NCBI RefSeq assembly: GCF_016125515.1
Contig: NZ_WGLO01000008.1
Span: 62,001-126,000, forward strand
Length of the DNA: 64,000 nt
Reading direction: 5' to 3'
DNA from: Hyphomonas sp.
GTDB taxonomy: Bacteria > Pseudomonadota > Alphaproteobacteria > Caulobacterales > Hyphomonadaceae
Every line of letters begins with the position of its first letter. Position 1 is the first letter of the stretch. A program made the translations under genes and the position numbers. Shown piece after piece: positions 17,600 to 24,697 of this stretch. The notes under the pieces were generated by a model that did not search any database, had not been told where the DNA came from, and saw only the letters and a program-made list of their open reading frames with translations.

Positions 17600-18244
17600 C
17601 TATTGCATGGGTCCGGGCGCGGGGCCACTACCGCCGATTTCGAGCAGGCTGGTCAGCACGCGGGCTCGGTCGGCGAGCGTGTCCGCTTCGAGGAGTGCCT
17701 GCTTTTCCAATGGATCGAACGGGCAGCCCGAAGCGAGCGCATGCACCAGAGTTTCGATCGGCGCCATGTCGACGGCGGCCCAGTCCGCCTGCAGCGCGTT
17801 CGCCTCGGTATAGCTGCGCAGCGCGCCGACGAGCGCGAGCCGGTCCGGGAGGCCTGTGGCGGGGGTTTCGTACAGGTCCGCCTCGAAGGGCGACCAATCC
17901 GGTACGACCTGCCGGTAGGGCGACGTGACGTCCAGCTCCGCGCGCACGGCGAAGCGGCAGATGCCGGTCAGTGTGATCAGGTAGCGGCCGTCTTCGGTTT
18001 CGCTATAGCGGGTGATGCGGGCCGCGCAGCCAACGCGGGCGAGATCCGGATGCGCCCGTGAGCCGCCGACCGGCTGGATCATGCCGATCAGGCGGGTGCC
18101 GGCCATCGCATCATCGACCATGTTGAGATAGCGCGGCTCGAAAATGTTCAGCGGCAAGTCCCAGCGCGGAAAGACGAGCACGCCCGGCAAGGGGAAGACG
18201 GCGAGCGTCTCCGGCAGGTCTGAGATCTTGCGGATCGGCACCAT
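17600..18244 (-). CDS. LON peptidase substrate-binding-domain protein
   Basis: A 214-residue protein made up of the N-terminal substrate-recognition (PUA-like) domain of Lon, without the AAA+ ATPase or protease domains. The start [38 protein letters not shown] is the classic Lon-N signature. [19 protein letters not shown] is the second conserved block. Such stand-alone proteins are widespread in alphaproteobacteria, next to thioredoxin/CnoX genes, as seen here. ATG 18244 has AGGCAGGG upstream. It may bind unfolded proteins, which is an inference from the domain. Confidence 0.88.
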   Translation of the reverse strand: MVPIRKISDLPETLAVFPLPGVLVFPRWDLPLNIFEPRYLNMVDDAMAGTRLIGMIQPVGGSRAHPDLARVGCAARITRYSETEDGRYLITLTGICRFAVRAELDVTSPYRQVVPDWSPFEADLYETPATGLPDRLALVGALRSYTEANALQADWAAVDMAPIETLVHALASGCPFDPLEKQALLEADTLADRARVLTSLLEIGGSGPAPGPMQ

Positions 18245-18295
18245 GGCCCTGCCTTTCTGGATCAGTGTCCCGACAAGGTGGGGCAAAGCCCCCTG

Positions 18296-19183
18296 TCAGG
18301 CAAACATCAGCGACGCGAGGCGGCGGCGGCCTTCGATGGTGACCGGATCGGTCGGGCCGGCGGCCTCAAAGATTTTCAGAAGCTTGTCCTTGGCCTTGCC
18401 CTCCGCCCAGCCGAGCTTGGCGGAGAGGATGATCAGCAGATGATCGGCCGCGTCCTGGTAGCGGCCGGCGGCAGCATACTGTTCGGCGAGTTCGAAACGC
18501 TTGTCGTGATTGCCGGGATCGGCGCTGACGGCGGAGAGGGCCGCATCCAGCTCGGTCGGCGCGGGCGCCTCGGCGGCCATCTCGATGGCGAGGCGGACGC
18601 TCTTGACGGCGGCTTCGTTGCGTTTGGCTTCGGGAACCATGTCGAGCGTGGCGAGGGCGCGGGCCGTATCGCCATTGGCGAGGTAGCAGCGCGCGAGGCC
18701 GGCGATGGCGGTGGTGTTCTCGGGATCTTCCTGGATGATAGCGGCGTAGATCTCGGCGGCGAGCGGGATGTCGCCCGCCTGGCTGGCTGCTTCGGCCTGG
18801 CCGAGCGCTTCGGCGATCACCTGCGCGCTGTCGGTGCCGCCGAGCAGACGTTCGACAAAAGCCGAGACCTGCGATTCCGGGAGGGCGCCCATGAAGCCAT
18901 CGACCGGGCGGCCCTTGTGGAAGGCGTAAACGGCGGGAATGGAGCGCACGCCGAGCTGGCTCGCATAGGCGTTGTGCTCTTCGGTGTTGATCTTGACGAG
19001 CTTGACCGCGCCCTTCTTGGCCTCGACGACCTTTTCGAGGACCGGGCCGAGAATGCGGCAGGGCTGGCACCAGGGTGCCCAGAAGTCCACGATCACCGGC
19101 TGGGTCATGGAAGCTTCGACCACGTCGGCCATAAAGCCCTGATCGGTGCCGTCGGAGGTGTGCTGCAGGCCTGCGGTTGCCAT
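18296..19183 (-). CDS. cnoX: Thioredoxin-TPR chaperedoxin, CnoX/YbbN family
   Basis: A 295-residue cytoplasmic protein with an N-terminal thioredoxin domain (about residues 15-115) and a C-terminal TPR-like helical half. The active site is VDFWAPWCQPCRILGPVLE, a complete C-x-x-C. The second half (AEALGQAEAASQAGDIPLAAEIYAAIIQEDPENTTAIAGLARCYLANGD) contains clear TPR helices. CnoX proteins act as holdases that hand clients to GroEL and protect cysteines from overoxidation. E. coli CnoX lacks one active-site cysteine, whereas Caulobacter-type CnoX keeps both, as here. The start at 19183 is supported by AAGGGA upstream. The Lon-N gene follows after 51 nt, suggesting a proteostasis operon. Confidence 0.88.
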   Translation of the reverse strand: MATAGLQHTSDGTDQGFMADVVEASMTQPVIVDFWAPWCQPCRILGPVLEKVVEAKKGAVKLVKINTEEHNAYASQLGVRSIPAVYAFHKGRPVDGFMGALPESQVSAFVERLLGGTDSAQVIAEALGQAEAASQAGDIPLAAEIYAAIIQEDPENTTAIAGLARCYLANGDTARALATLDMVPEAKRNEAAVKSVRLAIEMAAEAPAPTELDAALSAVSADPGNHDKRFELAEQYAAAGRYQDAADHLLIILSAKLGWAEGKAKDKLLKIFEAAGPTDPVTIEGRRRLASLMFA

Positions 19184-19395
19184 ATCGGATGTCCCTTGAG
19201 AGTCAGGGCGCAAGATGGGATGCCGCCGGAAAATCCGCAAGGCGCGGAACCTGCGTTCATCCGGCGCGCCTCGCGGCGGCGGACCTGAACGCCCGCCAAC
19301 CGATTGTGGCAGACAAATCAGCCTTTTGCCCTGTTTAGGCAGGGTTCAGACGCTTAAGTGTAGATCCTGATCGAAAGGTCACAGGAGGCCGAAAC

Positions 19396-20058
19396 ATGAT
19401 GAACTTGATCGCCAGTGCCAGCGCCATCGCCCTGATCCTGGGTGCACCGCTGACCGTGGGACTGAAACAGGTCCAGCCCAAGCCGGCCGTAACCGCCGAG
19501 GCGCAGACGACTGCGCCGATGACGGCGGCCGAACGCACAAGGCTGCTGAAGGAAGCCTCGAAGGCTCTCGCGAACGTGAAAACGGCGCGGGGCAAGTTCG
19601 AGCAGTATTCGCCGGACGGTTCGCTTTCGACCGGCCAGTTCGCGATGTCGCGTCCCGGCAAGGTGCGGTTCGACTATGACGATCCGACGCCGCTGCTGCT
19701 GGTGAGCGACGGTACGACCGTGGCGCTGCAGGACAGCGAGCTGGAGACGACCGACCGCGTGCCGCTGTCGCAGACGCCGCTATCGCTGCTCTTGTCGGAC
19801 AAGCTGGACTTCGAGAAGCAGGCCGAGGTGATCGACGTGCGCCGCACGGCCGACCGGACGAACATCACGGTGCGCGACAAGTCGGGCGAAACCGATGGCA
19901 CGCTGACCGTGATCCTCGACAACAAGGACAATGCACTGACCGGCTGGCGGACCGTTGATGCAAGCGGTGGACGCACGAGCGTACTGCTGAGCGGCGTGGA
20001 AGTCGGCGCCAAGCTGAACCCGCGCCTGTTCATCCTGCGCGACTTTGACAACCGGTAA
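19396..20058 (+). CDS. lolA: LolA-family outer-membrane lipoprotein carrier
   Basis: A 220-residue periplasmic protein. A hydrophobic signal (MNLIASASAIALILGAPLTVG) is followed by the LolA beta-barrel. Characteristic elements are KTARGKFEQYSPDGSLSTGQFAMSRPGKVRFDYDDPTPLLLVSDGTTVALQD, in which R-P-G-K-x-R-F-x-Y is the family hallmark, then PLSLLLSDKLDF and the D-x-x-N-x-L-T-G-W element. LolA shuttles lipoproteins from LolCDE to the outer membrane. An AGGAGG site lies 7 nt before the ATG; the second Met codon (19399) is equally possible. The order ftsK...lolA-xth is conserved in many alphaproteobacteria, here interrupted by other genes. Confidence 0.9.
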   Translation: MMNLIASASAIALILGAPLTVGLKQVQPKPAVTAEAQTTAPMTAAERTRLLKEASKALANVKTARGKFEQYSPDGSLSTGQFAMSRPGKVRFDYDDPTPLLLVSDGTTVALQDSELETTDRVPLSQTPLSLLLSDKLDFEKQAEVIDVRRTADRTNITVRDKSGETDGTLTVILDNKDNALTGWRTVDASGGRTSVLLSGVEVGAKLNPRLFILRDFDNR

Positions 20059-20087
20059 CCCCGTCAAGAGAATTACGCCCAATTAAC

Positions 20088-20116
20088 TTGAGAATCCTTG
20101 GGCGAGTGACAATAAT
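20088..20116 (+). promoter_or_regulatory. Sigma70-type promoter between lolA and xth
   Basis: A TTGAGA -35 element is separated by exactly 17 nt from an AATAAT -10 element, which predicts a transcript start near 20123. It starts only 30 nt after the lolA stop, so it does not serve lolA. It could drive a small RNA or the xth leader. Confidence 0.6.
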
Positions 20117-20122
20117 ACAACT

Positions 20123-20278
20123 GTCGACGGTCAAGGAAACCTCACGCAGCACCGACCCCCCCGCTGCGACCCCTCCCGCTCCCGTCGAGACCGGCTCCTG
20201 ATCGGCTGGTTGAAAAGAGACGTTCTCAGGAACGTCCAACGCGCCCGAGCCTCCCCGCGCTCGGGCGCGTTGACGTTT
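20123..20278 (+). ncRNA. Candidate small RNA or structured xth leader
   Basis: The segment downstream of the promoter at 20088-20116 has no convincing gene but has ordered structure. A C-rich stretch (20155-20185) contains CCCTCCCG-type anti-Shine-Dalgarno sequence. A 7-bp hairpin follows (GACGTTC-TCAG-GAACGTC, 20219-20236). Then comes a 14-bp perfect stem, 20237-20250 with 20259-20272, whose loop is CTCCCCGC. The AACGT of the small hairpin can pair alternatively with ACGTT at 20273-20277, extending the big stem. C-rich single-stranded loops that pair with ribosome sites are known from alphaproteobacterial sRNAs. The tail after the stem is only weakly T-rich, so an attenuator or leader of xth is the alternative. 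Confidence 0.4.
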
Positions 20279-20303
20279 GGGGCAGCGCTGCTAGTCAGAC
20301 CGG

Positions 20304-21113
20304 ATGGCCAAACCCCTCAAGATCGTCAGCTGGAACATCAACTCGGTCCGCCTGAGGGCGCCGAACGTCGAGAGCTTCGTCACGGCCGAAAAACCCGACG
20401 TGGTGTGCCTGCAGGAAACCAAGTGCCAGGATGCGGAATTCCCGCTGAAGGCGTTCAAGGACATGGGGCTCGGCCATGTCGTGATGCGCGGACAACGCGG
20501 CGGCCATGCGGGGGTCGCGATCGCCTCGCGCCTGCCGCTTGAGGAAGTCGACACGCCGGACCTGTGCCGCGAAGGCCATGCGCGAGTGATTGCCGCGCGG
20601 CTTAAATCCGGCCTGGAAATCCACAACATCTACCTGCCCGCCGGCGGCGATGTTCCGGATGCGGCCGCCAACGAGAAGTTCGCGCACAAGCTGGATTTCC
20701 TCGACCGGCTGGGCCCGGGCTACAAGAAACTGAAGAAAGGCGCGGCGCGCATCCTGGTGGGCGACCTGAACGTGGCGCCGCATGAGAACGATGTGTGGTC
20801 CCACAAACAGCTGCTCGGCATCGTGTCCCACACGCCGGAAGAGACCGAACGGCTGGAGGCGGCGCGCAAAGCGGCCGGATTTGCAGACATCGCCCGACTG
20901 GCTGTGCCGGACGAGCAGAAGCTGTATTCCTGGTGGAGCTACCGCGCAGCAGACTGGGCGGCGTCGAACAAGGGCCGCCGGCTGGATCATATCTGGGCCA
21001 ACAAGGAAGCGCTTGGAGACGCGAAAGTGGACTCCTTCCGTGTACACCTTGCCTGGCGCGGTGGATGGAAACCTTCCGACCACGCACCGATCAGTGTGGA
21101 TGTGAAGGTCTAG
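20304..21113 (+). CDS. xth: Exodeoxyribonuclease III
   Basis: A 269-residue member of the exonuclease III/AP-endonuclease (EEP) fold, acting in base-excision repair by cutting abasic sites and degrading 3' ends. All catalytic motifs are present: LKIVSWNINSVRLR with the metal-site Asn, VVCLQETKCQD with the metal-ligand Glu, IHNIYLPAGGD with the conserved Tyr, RILVGDLNVAPHENDVW with Asp and Asn, RLDHIWAN, and WKPSDHAPISV with the catalytic Asp-His. Length is typical. Its stop is 4 nt from the stop of the convergent GNAT gene. The leader upstream contains the strong hairpins described at 20219-20278. Confidence 0.95.
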   Translation: MAKPLKIVSWNINSVRLRAPNVESFVTAEKPDVVCLQETKCQDAEFPLKAFKDMGLGHVVMRGQRGGHAGVAIASRLPLEEVDTPDLCREGHARVIAARLKSGLEIHNIYLPAGGDVPDAAANEKFAHKLDFLDRLGPGYKKLKKGAARILVGDLNVAPHENDVWSHKQLLGIVSHTPEETERLEAARKAAGFADIARLAVPDEQKLYSWWSYRAADWAASNKGRRLDHIWANKEALGDAKVDSFRVHLAWRGGWKPSDHAPISVDVKV

Positions 21114-21117
21114 GCTT

Positions 21118-21558
21118 TCAGGCCGGCGTCCAGATGTAGTGATACTTCACGCGGCGATGGACGTCATCGATTTCGTGCCAATCGAGGCGAAAGCCTTCGC
21201 GTTCATAGAAAGACCGGGCGCGCAAATTCGTTTCATGCGTGGTGAGGACGATCCGGCCGGGCATCTGCCGCTTCGATTCGGCCAGCAGCGCAAGGCCTAT
21301 CCCCTGCCCTTTCCGGTCCGGATGCACGAAGATCTGGTCGATACGGTCTTCCGCCGGCAGCAGGGCGAGAAGCCCGGCCACCTCTCCGCCGGTCTTTGCG
21401 GCGAACAGCGCCCAGTGGGCGGTCTCCCGGAAGAAGCGGGCTCGCACGCCGTCGCGGTCAAGATCGGTATCGTTGGCGATGCCGATCGACATCCAGCTGT
21501 CATACCAGAGGTCTGCGAGCGCTGGATAATCGGCCGGATCGGCAGGCGCGATGATCAT
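21118..21558 (-). CDS. GNAT-family N-acetyltransferase
   Basis: A 146-residue GNAT-fold acetyltransferase. The start MIIAPADPADYPALADLWYDSW is a typical beta1-alpha1. The acetyl-CoA-binding motif A is IDQIFVHPDRKGQGIGLALLAESKRQ (R-K-G-Q-G-I-G). The C-terminus TTHETNLRARSFYEREGFRL is motif B with the usual N-x-x-A-x-x-F-Y-x-x-x-G-F. Its ATG overlaps the stop of the upstream cenR-like response regulator by 4 nt (ATGA), so it is translationally coupled to it. Whether it acetylates the regulator or an unrelated substrate cannot be told. Confidence 0.87.
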   Translation of the reverse strand: MIIAPADPADYPALADLWYDSWMSIGIANDTDLDRDGVRARFFRETAHWALFAAKTGGEVAGLLALLPAEDRIDQIFVHPDRKGQGIGLALLAESKRQMPGRIVLTTHETNLRARSFYEREGFRLDWHEIDDVHRRVKYHYIWTPA

Positions 21559-22241
21559 GGTTGCAGGCGGTACCCGCCCGGATCGGTCATCAGCAGGCGG
21601 GCATTGCCGGGATCGGGCTCCACCTTCTGGCGCAGGCGGTAGATATGGGTCTCCAGCGTGTGGGTGGTCACAGCGGCGTTGTAGCCCCAAACCTCCGTGA
21701 GCAGAGTTTCCCGGGCTACAGGCCGGCCGCCGGCCCGGTAGAGATATTTCAGGATCTCGGTTTCCTTTTCGGTCAGCCGGATCCGCTTGCCTTCCTTCGT
21801 GCGCAGCGTCTTCGTGGAGGGGCGGAATTCGTAAGGGCCGATTTCGAATGTCGCGTCTTCGGTCTGTTCGAAGGTGCGCAGCTGCGCGCGCACGCGGGCA
21901 AGCAGGACCGAAAAGGTGAAGGGCTTGGAGACATAGTCATTTGCGCCGGCATCGAGACCGGCGACCGTGTCGGCCTCGCCGGTGCGGCCGGTGAGCATGA
22001 TGACCGGGGCACGCACCCCGGCGGCGCGCAGGCGCTTGCAGGTCTCGATCCCGGTGATGCCGGGCATGTCGACATCGAGAACGATAATGTCCACGCGCTG
22101 CGACGCGGCGAGGCGGAGGGCGTCTTCACCGGTGCCCGCGCCGGTGACTTCGAAGCCCTCGCTCAGCTCGAACTGTTCGGAGAGCGTTTCGCGGAAGTCT
22201 GCCTCATCATCGACGATGAGAATGTGCTTCTTGCCGGTCAT
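21555..22241 (-). CDS. cenR: OmpR/PhoB-family response regulator, CenR-like
   Basis: A 228-residue two-component response regulator. The receiver domain (residues 5-120) shows the acidic pair in ILIVDDEADF, the phospho-acceptor aspartate in DIIVLDVDMPG, Thr in IMLTGRTGE and Lys in DYVSKPF. The C-terminal winged helix (residues 130-228) ends THTLETHIYRLRQKVEPDP and GGYRLQP. The EQFELSEGF segment and position between xth and an L,D-transpeptidase/yggS/ntrZ/leuS series match the Caulobacter locus encoding CenR, an essential regulator of cell-envelope integrity. No histidine kinase is adjacent, as in Caulobacter. The CenR name is inferred from synteny and motif likeness, not from alignment. I chose ATG 22241; the frame stays open upstream without conservation. 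Confidence 0.75.
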   Translation of the reverse strand: MTGKKHILIVDDEADFRETLSEQFELSEGFEVTGAGTGEDALRLAASQRVDIIVLDVDMPGITGIETCKRLRAAGVRAPVIMLTGRTGEADTVAGLDAGANDYVSKPFTFSVLLARVRAQLRTFEQTEDATFEIGPYEFRPSTKTLRTKEGKRIRLTEKETEILKYLYRAGGRPVARETLLTEVWGYNAAVTTHTLETHIYRLRQKVEPDPGNARLLMTDPGGYRLQP

Positions 22242-22359
22242 GGCCGTATCCTTGCTGGCCCGTAACAGGCTGGGGCTCCGCCGCCTCTTGGCGCCGGATG
22301 ACCCGCGCTGCATAGTTCGGGGCGTATCCTGACGCCAATAACATTCCCGGGAGCGCACG

Positions 22360-22872
22360 CTGGCAAGCCATTTCATCGCCTTCGCGGACGGCCGCTTCGA
22401 AGGCGAGGGCCTGTCCTTCCGGTGCGCCCTGGGCCAAGGGGGCGTGAAACCCGCCGCCGACAAGCGCGAGGGCGACGGCGCCTCACCCCTCGGACGCTGG
22501 CCGGTGCGGCGGGTGTTTTTCCGGCCGGACCGGGGCGCGGCGCCGGAGACAGACCTGCCGGCGATTGCGCTGCGGCCCACGGATGGCTGGTGCGATGATG
22601 CCGGCGCGCCAGACTATTATAACCGCCTCGTCACCCTGCCCTGCCGGGTCAGCCATGAGCGGTTGTGGCGGGAAGACGGCCTCTACGACCTGTTCGTGGA
22701 GCTCGGATACAATGACGATCCGCCGGAGCCGGGCAAAGGCAGCGCCATCTTCCTGCATATCGCGCGGGCCGGCTATCTGCCGACCGAAGGCTGCGTGGCG
22801 CTGGCCGAGGCGGACCTGCGCGCGGTGCTGGGGCGCCTCGGCACTGGGTCGGTGATCGAGATCAGGGCATAG
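22360..22872 (+). CDS. L,D-transpeptidase (YkuD) family protein, probable CTG start
   Basis: A YkuD-type L,D-transpeptidase of about 170 residues. The catalytic core is IFLHIARAGYLPTEGCVALAEADLR, with the conserved His and the nucleophile Cys in the T-E-G-C-V-A-L motif. This group lacks a recognisable signal peptide. The N-terminal conserved block (F-R-C-A-L-G-Q-G-G-V-K, then KREGDGASPLGRWPVR) begins before the first in-frame GTG (22444), so that GTG would truncate the domain. Between the in-frame stop at 22339 and 22444 there is no ATG, GTG or TTG. CTG 22360 is preceded by GGGAG 6 nt upstream and is the likely start. These enzymes crosslink peptidoglycan or attach proteins to it. It diverges from cenR, fitting an envelope role. 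Confidence 0.75.
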   Translation: MASHFIAFADGRFEGEGLSFRCALGQGGVKPAADKREGDGASPLGRWPVRRVFFRPDRGAAPETDLPAIALRPTDGWCDDAGAPDYYNRLVTLPCRVSHERLWREDGLYDLFVELGYNDDPPEPGKGSAIFLHIARAGYLPTEGCVALAEADLRAVLGRLGTGSVIEIRA

Positions 22873-23530
22873 CGCGTTCGCCGAACAAGGCGGTGCCGAC
22901 ACGGACATGCGTGGCGCCGTAGCGGGCCGCGAGGACGTAATCGCCGCTCATGCCCATGGACAGTTTCGACAGGCCCTGCGCCTGTGCGAGTTTTGCGAGG
23001 AGCGCGAAATGCGGCCCGGCCGGCTCGCCCACGGGCGGGATGCACATGAGGCCGTCGATTTCGAGACCGGCCTTGTTGCGGGCGTGGTCCAGCAAGGCCG
23101 CGAGCCCGGCCGGTGTAACGCCCGCCTTCTGCGGCTCCTCGCCGGTGTTGACCTGGATGAACAGGCGCGGTCGGCGGCCGGTTTTCGCCATTGCAGCGGC
23201 CAGCGTGTCGGCGAGCTTCGGGCGGTCGAGCGTCTGGATCACATCGAACAGGCGCACCGCGTCTTCGGACTTGTTGGTCTGCAGCGGCCCGATGAGGTGG
23301 AGTTCGAGATCCGGATAGGCGTCGCGGCGGTCCTGCCAGTGGGCGGCGGCTTCCTGGACCCGGTTTTCACCGAACACGCGCTGGCCGGCGGCGAGCATAG
23401 CCTCGATGGCGGCATCGGGCTGGGTCTTGGAGACGGCAATGAGCACCGGCGGCGGCGCAGCGGCGGCGGCGAGCTCGGCCAGGATGGCATCGCGGCGTTT
23501 GGAAATTTCAAGTTCCAGCGTATCGGTCAT
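22862..23530 (-). CDS. YggS-family PLP homeostasis protein
   Basis: A 222-residue protein of the YggS/PROSC family, a PLP-binding alanine-racemase-like barrel that controls free pyridoxal phosphate. Family motifs are VLIAVSKTQPDAAIEAML with the PLP-binding Lys, GQRVFGENRVQEAAAHW, LELHLIGPLQTNK, LFIQVNTGEEPQKAG, and the C-terminal LSMGMSGDYVLAARYGATHVRVGTALFGER. Length is typical. Its ATG lies in a 12-bp palindrome that also holds the start of the divergent ThiE-like gene. Its 3' end overlaps the L,D-transpeptidase gene by 11 nt. Confidence 0.93.
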   Translation of the reverse strand: MTDTLELEISKRRDAILAELAAAAAPPPVLIAVSKTQPDAAIEAMLAAGQRVFGENRVQEAAAHWQDRRDAYPDLELHLIGPLQTNKSEDAVRLFDVIQTLDRPKLADTLAAAMAKTGRRPRLFIQVNTGEEPQKAGVTPAGLAALLDHARNKAGLEIDGLMCIPPVGEPAGPHFALLAKLAQAQGLSKLSMGMSGDYVLAARYGATHVRVGTALFGERAMP

Positions 23531-24164
23531 GATCATGAGCGTAGAACCCCAAAGCCGGGCGCGGCGCAAGCTGCTCGCCGCTGCGCGCCGGAGCGCGGTC
23601 GCACTGGGCCCTGCCCTTCCCCCGGCCTTGTTCGTGACGGATCCGGCCCGGATTGCCGATCCGCGCGCGATCGCACACGGCCTGCCCGCAGGCTTTGGCA
23701 TGGTTTACCGGCATTTCGGCGCGCGCGACCGGTCGCAGGTCGCCGAAGACCTGGCGCGGATCTGCCGCCGGCGGGGCGTCGCCTTGTTGATTGCGGCGGA
23801 CCCCGAGCTGGCGATGAAGGTGCACGCCGACGGGGTGCATTGGCCGTTCCGGCTGCGCCAGGGCGCGCGGCGATGGCAGGGCCGGTTCGCGCTGCAGACG
23901 GTGAGCGCCCATTCGGGGTGGGAGTTGCGCGCGGCGGCGCGGCTGCCGGTGGACGCGGTGATGCTGTCGACCGTATTTGCCTCCGGCAGTGCCAGTGCGG
24001 GCACGGCGATGGGCGCCGGGCGTTTCGTACGGCGCGCAAAGGCGGCCGGCGTGCCGGTCTATGCGCTCGGCGGCGTGACAGCGGAAAATGCCGGGCGTAT
24101 CGCCGGATGCGCAGGTTTTGCAGCAGTGGAAGGGATGCGGCCTTTCGGGAAGGCCGGAGCCTAG
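23529..24164 (+). CDS. TenI/ThiE-like thiamine phosphate synthase family protein
   Basis: About 211 residues with the ThiE/TenI barrel pattern. Visible blocks are PALFVTDPARIADP, VALLIAADPELAMKVHADGVHWPF, LQTVSAHSGWELRAAARLPVDAVMLSTVFASGS and VPVYALGGVTAENAGRI. The thiamine-synthase residues are altered: ThiE normally has H-L-G-Q-x-D after A-D-G-V but here the sequence is HWPFRL, and the usual G-P-x-F-x-T-x-T-K segment is STVFASGSA. So a TenI-like or otherwise diverged role is more likely than true thiamine phosphate synthesis. No other thi genes are nearby. ATG 23529 and ATG 23535 are both possible. The start overlaps the divergent yggS start. Confidence 0.72.
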   Translation: MIMSVEPQSRARRKLLAAARRSAVALGPALPPALFVTDPARIADPRAIAHGLPAGFGMVYRHFGARDRSQVAEDLARICRRRGVALLIAADPELAMKVHADGVHWPFRLRQGARRWQGRFALQTVSAHSGWELRAAARLPVDAVMLSTVFASGSASAGTAMGAGRFVRRAKAAGVPVYALGGVTAENAGRIAGCAGFAAVEGMRPFGKAGA

Positions 24165-24622
24165 AACTTAAAGGCCGATTTCAGCCGGATGCCGGCTTCG
24201 ACATCCTGGTTTTCCCAGCGGGCCGAGTCGTTGAGGCTGTTCAGGTCATCCGCACGGATGCTAACTTCGCCGCCGACCGAGAAGCGCGGGGTGATCTTGA
24301 AGGAGGCGCCGGCCTGGACCTCTTCACGCGGCAGCGGCGAGGTGCCGAGGCGGGTGAACTTGTCGAGGTTCAGTTCCCAGCGGGAATTTCCGCCGAGGCG
24401 CATCGAGAAATCCTGCGACGGTTCGGCTTCCCATTGCGGGCGGCTGGCCGCGGATTTGGTGTCCGAGAACTGGCGGTACCATTCGGCGCGGGCCGAGGGG
24501 GTTTCCGACAGGGTGGGGGCTTCGATTCGGATGGCGTCGTCCGTCGGATGCACTTGTGCGATCGCCGGGGCCGTAAAGGCCGCCGCCGCAAAAGCAAAGG
24601 AAAGTGCAAATTTCGCCCGCAT
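24161..24622 (-). CDS. ntrZ: NtrZ-family periplasmic regulatory protein
   Basis: A 153-residue exported protein. A signal peptide (MRAKFALSFAFAAAAFTAPAIAQ) is followed by a short domain with porin-like alternation. Its ordered segments are FSMRLGGNSRWELNLDKFTRL, REEVQAGASFKITPRFSVGGEVSI and the end DVEAGIRLKSAFKF. It sits between a ThiE-like gene and the porin/DUF3576/leuS group. In Caulobacter the gene at this place encodes NtrZ, a periplasmic protein that inhibits the histidine kinase NtrY and so affects envelope signalling. The assignment rests on size, export, end motif and synteny. ATG 24622 has AGGA 8 nt upstream. The promoter carries a perfect CtrA box (24663-24677). Confidence 0.75.
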   Translation of the reverse strand: MRAKFALSFAFAAAAFTAPAIAQVHPTDDAIRIEAPTLSETPSARAEWYRQFSDTKSAASRPQWEAEPSQDFSMRLGGNSRWELNLDKFTRLGTSPLPREEVQAGASFKITPRFSVGGEVSIRADDLNSLNDSARWENQDVEAGIRLKSAFKF

Positions 24623-24662
24623 GTTCGTCATCCTGAACATTGAGGATAGTGGTCGCCGGGAG

Positions 24663-24677
24663 TTAATGGAAGATTAA
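24663..24677. promoter_or_regulatory. CtrA box in the ntrZ promoter
   Basis: A perfect TTAA-N7-TTAA (spacer TGGAAGA), the binding pattern of the cell-cycle regulator CtrA. On the minus strand it sits directly upstream of a TATCCT -10-like element (24643-24648), so the box would overlap the -35 region, as at CtrA-activated promoters. The ntrZ ATG is at 24622. The porin gene, same strand, ends upstream at 24698. Confidence 0.75.
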
Positions 24678-24697
24678 CATTCTGAAACCGCAGGCTT

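Noticed and set aside
20106-20201. A 31-codon frame starting GTG in the lolA-xth gap
   Set aside because: It begins upstream of the predicted -10 element and has no ribosome site; a structured RNA explains the region better.
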